In this document: positions 16,531-24,094 of the stretch, in pieces
Position numbering within the stretch: the first letter of the stretch is position 1
How the letters are laid out: each line of letters starts with the position of its first letter
Assembly (NCBI GenBank): GCA_017613485.1
Contig: JAGADS010000063.1
Location: 1 to 30,041 of the forward strand
Length of the DNA: 30,041 nt
DNA from: Treponema sp.
GTDB lineage: Bacteria; Spirochaetota; Spirochaetia; Treponematales; Treponemataceae
Direction of reading: 5' to 3'
Made by a program: the position numbers and the translations under genes
Notes under the pieces: model-generated
Databases searched by the model: none
The model's input: only the letters and a program-made list of their open reading frames with translations
Told to the model about the DNA's origin: nothing

Positions 16531-17637
16531 ATGGGAGATATCAAATTGAAGGAAACGAATATCGATGTAAAGAGATTAAATACCATTGCAAACAAATTCC
16601 TGCTTCTTGCATTTGCATCAGTGATGTTTTATCTTTCCATTATTTTCCGGTCACGTGGCGGAGCAATCAGGCTTTCAATATTCAATTATTTCAACACAAT
16701 CGCATATTCAATTTTTGCAATTCTCCATGCACTTCATCTTTTTTTATTCATGCGGCAAAAGGGAAAAAATACAGGCATAATTGACTTCATAACCTACGTG
16801 ATTCTTTTCTTGGCATTTTATTCCGTGGTGCTTCTTCCTGCATCTGGCTTTGCACTTGCTGAATGGCTTGTTGTAACTCTATGCCTTTTTCCAGGCCTTA
16901 TTTCCTCTGTAACTCCAATTCGTGAAAACGGAAAGCTCTATCGTATGATGCCGCAAAACCCGGTGTGGTTCATGGCAATCGGAATCCTTTTAATGCTCTT
17001 CAAGGTGATTCTCTGGTGGGCTGCCCCGGACAATCTTTATCTTTCTGCTGTAACAGGAAACCAGACTCTTCGGATGGCACTTGTGGTTTTATGCGGTGCT
17101 GGAATTGCAGTTCTTGTAAACCAATGGATAAGCAGGCATAAAATATCACAGGAAAACAAAAGCAAAGTAAGCAAGGCAGTTCAAAAAGGTGTCGGTGCGG
17201 TATCAAGCATTCTCTCAACCGTGTGGAGTTTTGCACTTACGATTTTTACAGGACCTGTCCTTTTAATCATCATCTGCATCGCAATACTCGTTTTCATAAT
17301 TTGCTCAGTCATTTTTGCCCAGGGTGTCATCTCCGACATTCAGGATATCATCGAGCCGATTCTGGACAAGCTTCTTACGACAGGACAGGACAGCATAATA
17401 AAAAGCAAATTGTATACGATATGCCAGGTAAGTTCATTCGTTGGCTGCACTCTTTTTCAGATAATACTTTTCCTCACCGCAGGATCAGATCATCAGGAAA
17501 CAGATGAAGGAAACAAAACTCCAGTAGACGAAAAAAAGAAGACCTCGATAAAAGAAAAATCAAGAAAAAGAATAGAGGAAGTCAGGACCCCGGAAATAAT
17601 TCATTTGGGAGCAAGCGATAGAATGCGTAATTCGTAA
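16531..17637 (+). CDS. polytopic membrane protein of unknown function
   Basis: This 368-residue integral membrane protein has about eight hydrophobic helices spread over residues 15-325, with a charged, Lys/Glu-rich cytoplasmic-looking tail (about 330-368). No family signature is recognised. It lies eight bases after the single-pass protein gene and is the third member of the operon. The start is uncertain: the ATG at 16531 has only a weak upstream purine run, while a TTG five codons later (16546) has GGGAG eight bases before it. Context suggests a membrane partner of the 7TM/HD-GYP protein. Confidence 0.75.
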   Translation: MGDIKLKETNIDVKRLNTIANKFLLLAFASVMFYLSIIFRSRGGAIRLSIFNYFNTIAYSIFAILHALHLFLFMRQKGKNTGIIDFITYVILFLAFYSVVLLPASGFALAEWLVVTLCLFPGLISSVTPIRENGKLYRMMPQNPVWFMAIGILLMLFKVILWWAAPDNLYLSAVTGNQTLRMALVVLCGAGIAVLVNQWISRHKISQENKSKVSKAVQKGVGAVSSILSTVWSFALTIFTGPVLLIIICIAILVFIICSVIFAQGVISDIQDIIEPILDKLLTTGQDSIIKSKLYTICQVSSFVGCTLFQIILFLTAGSDHQETDEGNKTPVDEKKKTSIKEKSRKRIEEVRTPEIIHLGASDRMRNS

Positions 17638-17648
17638 TTGAAAAAAAA

Positions 17649-17789
17649 TCACACGGATTCGAAATACCTACGGCATTTCCACTTGTAAAAAAGGGTTAAA
17701 GTTTACTGACTTAAAAACAGCAAGACTTGAATAAAATAATAAACTTCAATCTTTTAAAGAGATTGCGTAGCAATCTCGAATCCGTGTGA
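17649..17789. repeat. 141-bp element with 14-bp inverted ends and paired subterminal hairpins
   Basis: TCACACGGATTCGA (17649-17662) and its exact reverse complement (17776-17789) bound the element. Just inside each end is a stem-loop with a CTACG/CGTAG core: GAAATACC-tac-GGCATTTC on the left (one mismatch) and GAGATTGC-gta-GCAATCTC on the right. The two ends therefore align over about 31 bases with changes that mostly preserve pairing. The AT-rich centre codes for nothing visible. It fills the gap between two convergent genes and looks like a MITE-like or REP-doublet repeat that could also stop transcription. Confidence 0.7.
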
Positions 17790-17798
17790 CAAAAAACT

Positions 17799-19133
17799 CT
17801 ACAACAAATTCTCTAGCTTTTTCAGATCTTCCATCAACAATGGCTCAAACAGATCCTTGTATTTGAGTGAAAGGCTTTTTATCTCATCCAGCAGATCCCT
17901 GTGGATCTTGAATCCTCCGACCACAACCTCACAGTAGCCCCTTTCCCTTTCCTGGCGTGCGGCGTTGTTTTTTATCTGATACATATACAGCACATTTTTC
18001 TCTGCCTTGATTTTTTCCATTGTATCATAATCCATAAGCGGCAGTTTGAAACTGCATGTGCATGTACATTCATCTGACACTGGAAGAATGCCTTTTGCCA
18101 TCATCGCAAGTTTCTGTATAACAGAATGCCCCGTACAGCATGAATATGTCTCGGACATTCCCGAAAGGCGCGGGTTAATCTCTATCACGTACCATTTTCC
18201 TTCCTTAAAAATCAAATCCACCTGGGCAAATCCATTAAGGTTCAGCTTTTGTGCAACCTGAACGAGCATCTTATTCAATTCTTCGATATTGTATCTTGAA
18301 TCTGTGACAGGACCCAGCTTGATTGAGCGTCTTGGACTTGTAAGGCCATATTTATTCACCGAAAGCAAGAACGGAGGCATTACAACTGTCTTTCCATTCA
18401 ATGAATAGATCTCGGTTCCAAAGGCAACTCCATCAATGAATGTCTCCACAAGACGGTCAGAGGAAGTTCTGCCAAGATTAAGATAATGCACGGCTTCCTT
18501 AAACGAAACCGCCACATCCATGCCATAGGAGCTTAATCCCACAGTGTCCTTTATCACGACAGGATACTTCATGTTCCGCATTTGATTCCACACGTATTCT
18601 TTGTATGCATTGACACTCACATAAGGCTTGGGTCTTTCCGCCCAGTAAAGCTCATGGTGGACATAGACTGCATCGGGAATGTTAAAGCCCATTTCCAAAA
18701 GAAGCTGGTGCGTCTGCCATTTGTCAAAGCATGTCAATTCAGATTTTGAGGAATGAAATATGGTTTTGATTCCACGATTGCAAAGCTCTTCTGCAATAAG
18801 GGAATCATTCAGGCACATCCAGTCAAAGGGGGCCGCCCAATACGATGCCTGAACCGCAGCATCAGGATTTAATGCGATTATGTCCTCTGCAAAATCATGT
18901 GGATTATGTGATTTACTGATTATACATTTAACGTTCGCCGGTAATTCCAGGACTTTATCCCCCTGTATGTCAATCAAAAAAGGAGAAGGAAGCTGTGTCA
19001 CGATATAAAAGCTGTCATCTGGAAAAAGCGTGCATAATTTCTGCCATTCATCTTTTCTTGAGGGAAGCGTCTTTATCTCATGATCCTCTGCCGGAAATTC
19101 CACCGTGCTTGATGCAAAAAATACAATTTTCAT
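17799..19133 (-). CDS. ATP-grasp ligase-like protein
   Basis: This 444-residue protein carries an ATP-grasp domain (about 135-345): YPVVIKDTVGLSSYGMDV with the nucleotide-binding Lys195, the hinge-region LVETFIDGVAFGTEIY, and the Mg-binding GFAQVDLIF...YVIEINPRLSG (Glu318, Asn320). An N-terminal Rossmann-like domain of about 125 residues and a ~100-residue C-terminal domain flank it. This layout is that of carboxylate-amine (or thiol) ligases such as amino-acid ligases and PylC-like enzymes. No biosynthetic partner lies beside it, so the substrate is unknown. Cys-rich patches (CCTGHS, CTCTCSF) lie after the ATP site. The ATG has no obvious Shine-Dalgarno. It faces a convergent operon across the 141-bp repeat and diverges from the FGGY kinase. 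Confidence 0.8.
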   Translation of the reverse strand: MKIVFFASSTVEFPAEDHEIKTLPSRKDEWQKLCTLFPDDSFYIVTQLPSPFLIDIQGDKVLELPANVKCIISKSHNPHDFAEDIIALNPDAAVQASYWAAPFDWMCLNDSLIAEELCNRGIKTIFHSSKSELTCFDKWQTHQLLLEMGFNIPDAVYVHHELYWAERPKPYVSVNAYKEYVWNQMRNMKYPVVIKDTVGLSSYGMDVAVSFKEAVHYLNLGRTSSDRLVETFIDGVAFGTEIYSLNGKTVVMPPFLLSVNKYGLTSPRRSIKLGPVTDSRYNIEELNKMLVQVAQKLNLNGFAQVDLIFKEGKWYVIEINPRLSGMSETYSCCTGHSVIQKLAMMAKGILPVSDECTCTCSFKLPLMDYDTMEKIKAEKNVLYMYQIKNNAARQERERGYCEVVVGGFKIHRDLLDEIKSLSLKYKDLFEPLLMEDLKKLENLL

Positions 19134-19181
19134 CAGCCATATCTTAATAAATTTTTAAACAAAAATCCATAAAAAATTGAC

Positions 19182-19246
19182 TTGAAATAAATCGCTTTAT
19201 GAATGATAATTGAATTTGAAATAAACTAAAAAACCATATATGGGGA
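19182..19246 (+). promoter_or_regulatory. promoter and leader of the FGGY kinase-araD operon
   Basis: TTGAAA (19182-19187), 17 bases and GATAAT (19205-19210) each match consensus at five of six positions. The leader, from about 19217, contains the palindrome CCATATATGG (19234-19243) overlapping the ribosome binding site GGGGA (19242-19246). A repressor or RNA structure at this palindrome could affect translation, but this is only a possibility. Confidence 0.5.
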
Positions 19247-19252
19247 ATAAAA

Positions 19253-20854
19253 ATGACTGACGAACAGATTGCAAAGGAAATTGAAGGCGGACAGGCTGTC
19301 CTTGGAATTGAATTTGGCTCAACAAGAATCAAGGCCGTTTTAATCAACAGTGCAAATGAGCCGATTGCAAATGGAGCATTCGACTGGGAGAACTCCCTTA
19401 TTGACGGGCTCTGGACATATTCACTGGACGAAATCCACAACGGCATACAGACCGCTTACGCCCGCATGAAGGCAGAGGTTAAGGAAAAATACAGTGTAAA
19501 GCTTACAAAACTCAAGGCAATGGGTATCAGCGCAATGATGCACGGATACCTTGCATTCGACAAGGACGCTAATCTTCTGGTTCCGTTCAGGACATGGAGG
19601 AATACTGTAACAGGTCAGGCTTCTGAGGAACTGTCAAAGCTTTTCGGCTACCCCATCCCCGAAAGATGGAGCATTGCACACCTTTATCAGGCAATACTGA
19701 ACAAGGAGGCACACGTCAGTTCTGTTGCATTCTTTACTACGCTGGCAGGATACGTTCACAGAATGCTTACCGGAGAAAAGGTCCTGGGCATTGGCGATGC
19801 ATCCGGAATGTTCCCTGTTGACTCAAGCACAAAGAATTACAATGCAAAGATGATCTCACAGTTTGACAATCTTATCGCTTCCTATGGATTTGGCTGGAAA
19901 CTGAATGATATTCTTCCAAAATGTGTTGAGGCAGGACAGGATGCAGGAAAACTTTTACCAGAGGGAGCAAAATGGCTTGATGCAGACGGAGACCTTGAGG
20001 CAGGCATTCCACTTGCACCGCCGGAAGGAGATGCGGGAACAGGTATGGTCGCGACAAACAGCGTTGCAGTAAGAACAGGAAATGTCTCTGCAGGAACATC
20101 TGTATTTGCGATGATCGTACTTGAGAAACCCCTATCAAAGGCATACAACGGAAAGATTGACATTGTATCAACACCGGATGGAAAGGATGCGGCTATGGCA
20201 CATGCAAACAACTGTACTGGTGAATACGACAAATGGATCTCTCTTTTCTCTGATGCCGCAAAACGCCTGGGTGCAGAATTCGACAAGGGCAAGGCCTATG
20301 ATGTTCTTCTTGGAGCCGCAATGAAGGGAGACAAAAACTGCGGTGGCCTTATTCCATTCAACTACATCTCTGGAGAAAGCATGACAGGTTTTGCATCCGG
20401 TCGTCCACTGTTTGTAAGAAAGCAGAACGCTTCATTCACACTGGACAATTTCATGCGTGCCCAGCTGTTTACCGCTCTTGGTGCACTCAGGACAGGCATG
20501 AACATTCTGTTTGATGATGAGCATGTAAGCCTGGACCGCCTTACAGGACACGGTGGATTCTTTAAGTCACAGGAAATTGGATTACCCGTCATGGCGGCGG
20601 CAATGCACACACCTGTCTCTGCAATGAGCACTGCAGGAGAAGGTGGTCCTTGGGGAATGGCTTTGCTTGCATCATATCTTGTTAACAAAAACGGAAAGTC
20701 ACTCCCAGACTGGCTTAACTCAGCAGTATTCTCCAGTGCCAAAATCCAGACAGTTGAACCGGACAAGGCTGATGTAGAGGGATTCAACCAGTTCTTTGCG
20801 GACTACACAAAGGCCCTTGCAGTTGAAAAAGCAGCTGTTGAAAACGTGGACTAA
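19253..20854 (+). CDS. FGGY-family carbohydrate kinase, probable ribulokinase
   Basis: This 533-residue sugar kinase has the FGGY actin-like fold: phosphate-1 region VLGIEFGSTRIKAVLI (about 16-31), sugar-site-like MGISAMMHGYLAF (about 91-103), phosphate-2 region GNVSAGTSVFAM (about 279-290) and adenosine-region GGFFKS plus GEGGPWGMALLASYL. It belongs to the subgroup often annotated only as 'ATPase' or xylulokinase-like, which differs from classical AraB. AraD is encoded 11 bases downstream, so phosphorylation of L-ribulose (or a related ketopentose) is the most likely reaction, replacing AraB. No isomerase (AraA) lies in the window. Ribosome binding site GGGGA and a good promoter lie upstream. 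Confidence 0.85.
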   Translation: MTDEQIAKEIEGGQAVLGIEFGSTRIKAVLINSANEPIANGAFDWENSLIDGLWTYSLDEIHNGIQTAYARMKAEVKEKYSVKLTKLKAMGISAMMHGYLAFDKDANLLVPFRTWRNTVTGQASEELSKLFGYPIPERWSIAHLYQAILNKEAHVSSVAFFTTLAGYVHRMLTGEKVLGIGDASGMFPVDSSTKNYNAKMISQFDNLIASYGFGWKLNDILPKCVEAGQDAGKLLPEGAKWLDADGDLEAGIPLAPPEGDAGTGMVATNSVAVRTGNVSAGTSVFAMIVLEKPLSKAYNGKIDIVSTPDGKDAAMAHANNCTGEYDKWISLFSDAAKRLGAEFDKGKAYDVLLGAAMKGDKNCGGLIPFNYISGESMTGFASGRPLFVRKQNASFTLDNFMRAQLFTALGALRTGMNILFDDEHVSLDRLTGHGGFFKSQEIGLPVMAAAMHTPVSAMSTAGEGGPWGMALLASYLVNKNGKSLPDWLNSAVFSSAKIQTVEPDKADVEGFNQFFADYTKALAVEKAAVENVD

Positions 20855-20865
20855 GGAGAAATCAA

Positions 20866-21582
20866 ATGGCAAACTACCAGGACATCAAGGAGCAGGCATA
20901 CAGTGCCAATATGGAAATCCCCGCACAGCATCTTGCGCTCTACACATGGGGAAACGTCAGTGCATTCGATAAAAACGCGGGAGTATTTGCAATTAAACCG
21001 AGCGGAGTACCCTACCCCGACCTTACACCGGACAGCATGGTTGTAGTTGATCTTGAGGGAAAAGTTGTTGAGGGAAAATTGAACCCATCAAGCGACACAC
21101 TGACTCATGCGGTCATCTACCGTGATTTTGCGGTAAAAGGTGGAGCCGACATCAACGGAATCATCCACACACATTCAACTTTTGCGGTAAGCTGGGCACA
21201 GGCATTGCGTTCTGTTCCTTTATTTGGTACCACACATGCCGACCATATCCAGACATCAGTTCCATGCACGCCATATCTTTCTGAGGAGGCAGTAAAGCAG
21301 AACTACGAGCTTGAGACAGGAAACCTTATTGTATCTTACTTTAAGGAAAAGGGCCTGAACCCTGATGAAGTGAACATGGTTCTTGTGGGAGGTCACGGTC
21401 CGTTCTGCTGGGGTAAAAATGCGGCTAAAGCAGTTTACAATGCGGCGGTACTAGAGGAAGTGTGCCACATGGCAATGAATACACTGATGCTGAAGCCCGA
21501 TGCAACACCCCTGCCTGATTACATAATCCAGAAGCACTACATGAGGAAGCACGGTCCAAACGCCTACTACGGTCAAAAGTAG
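20866..21582 (+). CDS. araD: L-ribulose-5-phosphate 4-epimerase
   Basis: This 238-residue class II aldolase-family epimerase converts L-ribulose 5-phosphate to D-xylulose 5-phosphate. Zinc ligands are His101 and His103 (IIHTHSTFAVSW) and His177 (GGHGPFCWG). Asp126 in GTTHADH matches the E. coli catalytic Asp120, and the C-terminal RKHGPNAYYGQK carries the catalytic tyrosine. The phosphate-binding GNVSA and SSDT motifs are present. The length is close to E. coli AraD (231). It starts 11 bases after the kinase with ribosome binding site AGGAG, so the two are co-expressed. A hairpin follows the stop. Confidence 0.95.
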   Translation: MANYQDIKEQAYSANMEIPAQHLALYTWGNVSAFDKNAGVFAIKPSGVPYPDLTPDSMVVVDLEGKVVEGKLNPSSDTLTHAVIYRDFAVKGGADINGIIHTHSTFAVSWAQALRSVPLFGTTHADHIQTSVPCTPYLSEEAVKQNYELETGNLIVSYFKEKGLNPDEVNMVLVGGHGPFCWGKNAAKAVYNAAVLEEVCHMAMNTLMLKPDATPLPDYIIQKHYMRKHGPNAYYGQK

Positions 21583-21587
21583 AAAAG

Positions 21588-21614
21588 ATTGCCGGATCGA
21601 GTCCGGCAATGACA
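21588..21614. terminator. hairpin between convergent araD and COG0523 GTPase genes
   Basis: ATTGCCGGA (21588-21596), loop TCGAG and TCCGGCAAT (21602-21610) form a perfect nine-pair stem, followed by GACA and a weak T-rich stretch. It sits between convergent genes and is probably a bidirectional terminator. The reverse complement (TGTCATTGCCGGAC...) shares its first ten bases with the hairpin at 10887, so it also looks like a dispersed repeat family. Confidence 0.65.
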
Positions 21615-21623
21615 ATTATATCT

Positions 21624-22856
21624 CTATTCTCCGAGACACTTATCAAGGTCTGCGGCTATTGCTTTCTTGTCAAGGTTACGTCCTATGATGCAGAGCTTAA
21701 TCATGCGGTCACCGACTTTCTCATCCCATTCATCCTTGATCTGGGGATTTTCCTTGAGGATCTGCTCCCTTTCGACTGCGGGGGCGGCTGCAATCCACTG
21801 TCCGCTGTAACCTGCCTGAATCTGCCTTCCTGATGTCTCAAACACCCATGCCATATCAGGCTCATCCTCAAACCACATGAGGCCCTTGCACCTGATTATG
21901 TTGCGAGGCCATTTGTCTGCATACTGGTCAAGCTTCTGGCGGTCAAAAGGCTTTCTCCTGTAATAGATGAATGTGCCTATTCCATACTCATCCTCTGACT
22001 CACCCTCGTGCCTGTGCTCATGATGGTGGTGATGATGCTCATGCTCATCGAGGTCATCATCGTCATGGTGGTGCTCATGGTCGTGGTCATCATCGTGATC
22101 GTGGTGATGCTCATGCTCATGTTCATGTTCATGCTCGTCGAGATCATCATCCTCGTCAACTTCGCCTTCCTCAAGCTTCTTGCACCAGCCTGCGCTTGCA
22201 TAGACTGTCTCAAAATCGAATGAGCCTGTTGAAAGTATCTGACCTACATCAACCTTTCCATGGTCTGTCTCAAAAATCTTTACGCCTGGGTGAAGGGCAT
22301 CGATTACCTTGCAGACTTTCTTGAACTGATCCTCTGTGACAAGGTCCTTTTTATTGATTACAAGAGTTGAGCAGAATTCAATCTGCTGAACAAGAAGGGA
22401 TTCAATATCCTCTTCTCCACGGTCTTCCTTTAAAAGTGAATCTCCGCCTGCAAATTCATCAACAAGGCGTGCGGCATCAACAACACCGACAACATTGTCC
22501 ACATAGGCATTCTTTATGAGCATGAGCTCCTGTGCAATGGGCATTGGCTCGCATACACCGGAAGCCTCAATCATGATATAGTCAAATTTCTTTGTCTTTA
22601 CCAGATTCTCGATATTCTGTGCCATCTCGGATTTAAGGGTGCAGCAGATACATCCGTTTGTAAGGGGAACGATGCTTGACGTGTCTGTGATTTTTGCACC
22701 GTCCGCAATCAATTTTGCGTCTACGTTTACCTCCCCGATATCATTAACAATGACGGCCACCTTATAGCCGCTCTGATTGTTCAAGACCTGATTCAAAAGA
22801 GTCGTCTTTCCGGCTCCCAGATAACCGCACAAAAGAGTAATTGGAACTTTGTTCAT
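21624..22856 (-). CDS. COG0523 (CobW-like) GTPase with His-rich metal-binding insert
   Basis: This 410-residue G3E-family GTPase is a putative metallochaperone. Visible motifs are Walker A GYLGAGKTT (11-19), the family metal site CICC (Cys69, Cys71, Cys72), IEASG (switch II region, 96-100) and the guanine-specificity NKKD (168-171). Residues 231-290 form a His/Asp/Glu-rich insert with about 22 histidines, then comes the C-terminal CobW_C domain (about 293-405). The insert suggests Zn (or Ni/Co) storage or transfer. No cobalamin genes are nearby, so a zinc or other metal role is more likely than CobW itself. Ribosome binding site AGAGG precedes the ATG. No Zur-type site was recognised upstream. 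Confidence 0.9.
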   Translation of the reverse strand: MNKVPITLLCGYLGAGKTTLLNQVLNNQSGYKVAVIVNDIGEVNVDAKLIADGAKITDTSSIVPLTNGCICCTLKSEMAQNIENLVKTKKFDYIMIEASGVCEPMPIAQELMLIKNAYVDNVVGVVDAARLVDEFAGGDSLLKEDRGEEDIESLLVQQIEFCSTLVINKKDLVTEDQFKKVCKVIDALHPGVKIFETDHGKVDVGQILSTGSFDFETVYASAGWCKKLEEGEVDEDDDLDEHEHEHEHEHHHDHDDDHDHEHHHDDDDLDEHEHHHHHHEHRHEGESEDEYGIGTFIYYRRKPFDRQKLDQYADKWPRNIIRCKGLMWFEDEPDMAWVFETSGRQIQAGYSGQWIAAAPAVEREQILKENPQIKDEWDEKVGDRMIKLCIIGRNLDKKAIAADLDKCLGE

Positions 22857-22951
22857 AATACTAAACCTCTATCCATAATATAATGAATTTTTGGATAAAA
22901 GGCTAGTTTTCTAATTCTTAATTACCCATTATTCCCTATATTTGCTTTTTA

Positions 22952-22960
22952 TGATACAAT
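22952..22960 (+). promoter_or_regulatory. extended -10 promoter for the barrel/OmpA operon
   Basis: TG-A-TACAAT (22952-22960) is an extended -10 element with no good -35. A start near 22967 gives a leader of about 43 bases with AGGGGAA before the ATG at 23010. Confidence 0.4.
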
Positions 22961-23009
22961 AAATAGAAACCTGAAGCAGTTTCGGGTGTTATATATTCAG
23001 GGGAATTAT

Positions 23010-24068
23010 ATGAAAAAAACAGCTTTATTGGCAGTGTTTTCTCTATTTACTGCGGCACTTTTTGCCTATAACCCGCCTTTTGGTGGAGAGAACCTATACA
23101 AACTCACAAATCCTACCCTTATAACCGGTGGGGATTCAGCAAGTGGAGGACCTTTGTTCAATGTCATTCCGGCATCTATAAGCTATAACCCTGCCATAAC
23201 GGCAACAGAACAGCGTACAGTCCTTAACTTAAGCGGAAACATCATGTTCAACACAAGTGATTTCGGCTCTTCTTTGGGCTGGGGTGCACAGGCTGGAATT
23301 ACAATACCGACAAAATGGATGGTCTTTTCCGGTACGCTAAACGGTGTATTCAGTGGTGACGTTGGCTTGTCCATAGGAAATTCTATAATCGTTCATGCGG
23401 GAATTGCAAAGGAATTCTTGGACAACATCTACATAGGATTGAACCTTTACGGAGGATCTTATTTTTCCCATGGCACTGACTGGAGCATAGGCTGTGACTT
23501 CGGTTTACTGTACAAGGGAGAAAAAAGCCTTGGATTTTTAAGGGATCCACGCATCGGCATTTCCGTACTGAACATAGGAAGATCGGCCGGAAGTGAATAT
23601 GAAGTAATCGGAATTGACGGTACCAGTGAGGGAACAGTCTATCCAAGCGTCCTTACTCCACGCATTTCCCTGGGTGCAACGTTTTTGCAGACATGGGGAT
23701 GGAAGGCAGGCATGTCTTTAGACGCATCTTTCCCGGCATGTCAGAATGCTGTGTTTGACGTGGCATTTGCGGTCTCTTACAACAATCTTCTTGAGTTCAA
23801 TGTCGGATGGCAGGCAAACGTAAGGGAACTTGCAGCTGGAGGAAAGGTAAACTGGCCTTCAATAGGGCTTTCATGCAAAATCATGCTTTCTTCAAGCAAA
23901 AAGAACGACACATGGCAGCAGAGCGAGCTTGTTCCTTCTGCGGCATGGCAGAACATGTATGGCGAGGTTCAGAATATAAGTGCAGGTGCTACACTGTATC
24001 TTGGACAGGAAGACAATGAGGCTCCAGAGATTTATCTGTGGGATGAAGATATTTTTGGAAACAACTAG
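23010..24068 (+). CDS. exported outer-membrane beta-barrel-like protein
   Basis: This 352-residue protein starts at the ATG at 23010, where a signal peptide begins (MKKTALLAVF, cleavage near ALFAYNP) and AGGGGAA lies a few bases before; the frame extends upstream only to a GTG at 22986. The mature part is rich in alternating Gly/hydrophobic strands (GWGAQAGITIPTKWMVFSG, NIYIGLNLYGGSYF) and has an early SISYNPA motif reminiscent of FadL/PorV-like or treponemal UPF0164-type barrels. I infer an outer-membrane channel or partner protein, but the exact family is not certain. The giant Ig/OmpA gene follows 26 bases later, so the two products probably work together. Confidence 0.7.
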   Translation: MKKTALLAVFSLFTAALFAYNPPFGGENLYKLTNPTLITGGDSASGGPLFNVIPASISYNPAITATEQRTVLNLSGNIMFNTSDFGSSLGWGAQAGITIPTKWMVFSGTLNGVFSGDVGLSIGNSIIVHAGIAKEFLDNIYIGLNLYGGSYFSHGTDWSIGCDFGLLYKGEKSLGFLRDPRIGISVLNIGRSAGSEYEVIGIDGTSEGTVYPSVLTPRISLGATFLQTWGWKAGMSLDASFPACQNAVFDVAFAVSYNNLLEFNVGWQANVRELAAGGKVNWPSIGLSCKIMLSSSKKNDTWQQSELVPSAAWQNMYGEVQNISAGATLYLGQEDNEAPEIYLWDEDIFGNN

Positions 24069-24094
24069 TTCAATCAATAGAAAGTGAGGGTAAT

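Noticed and set aside
21971..22324. Apparent ORFs and CRISPR-like repeats in the CAT/GTG-rich stretch
   Set aside because: These are shadows of the His-rich insert of the COG0523 gene; the repeats have no spacers and no fixed unit.
22986..23009. GTG start eight codons before the barrel protein
   Set aside because: The signal peptide and the RBS both point to ATG 23010.
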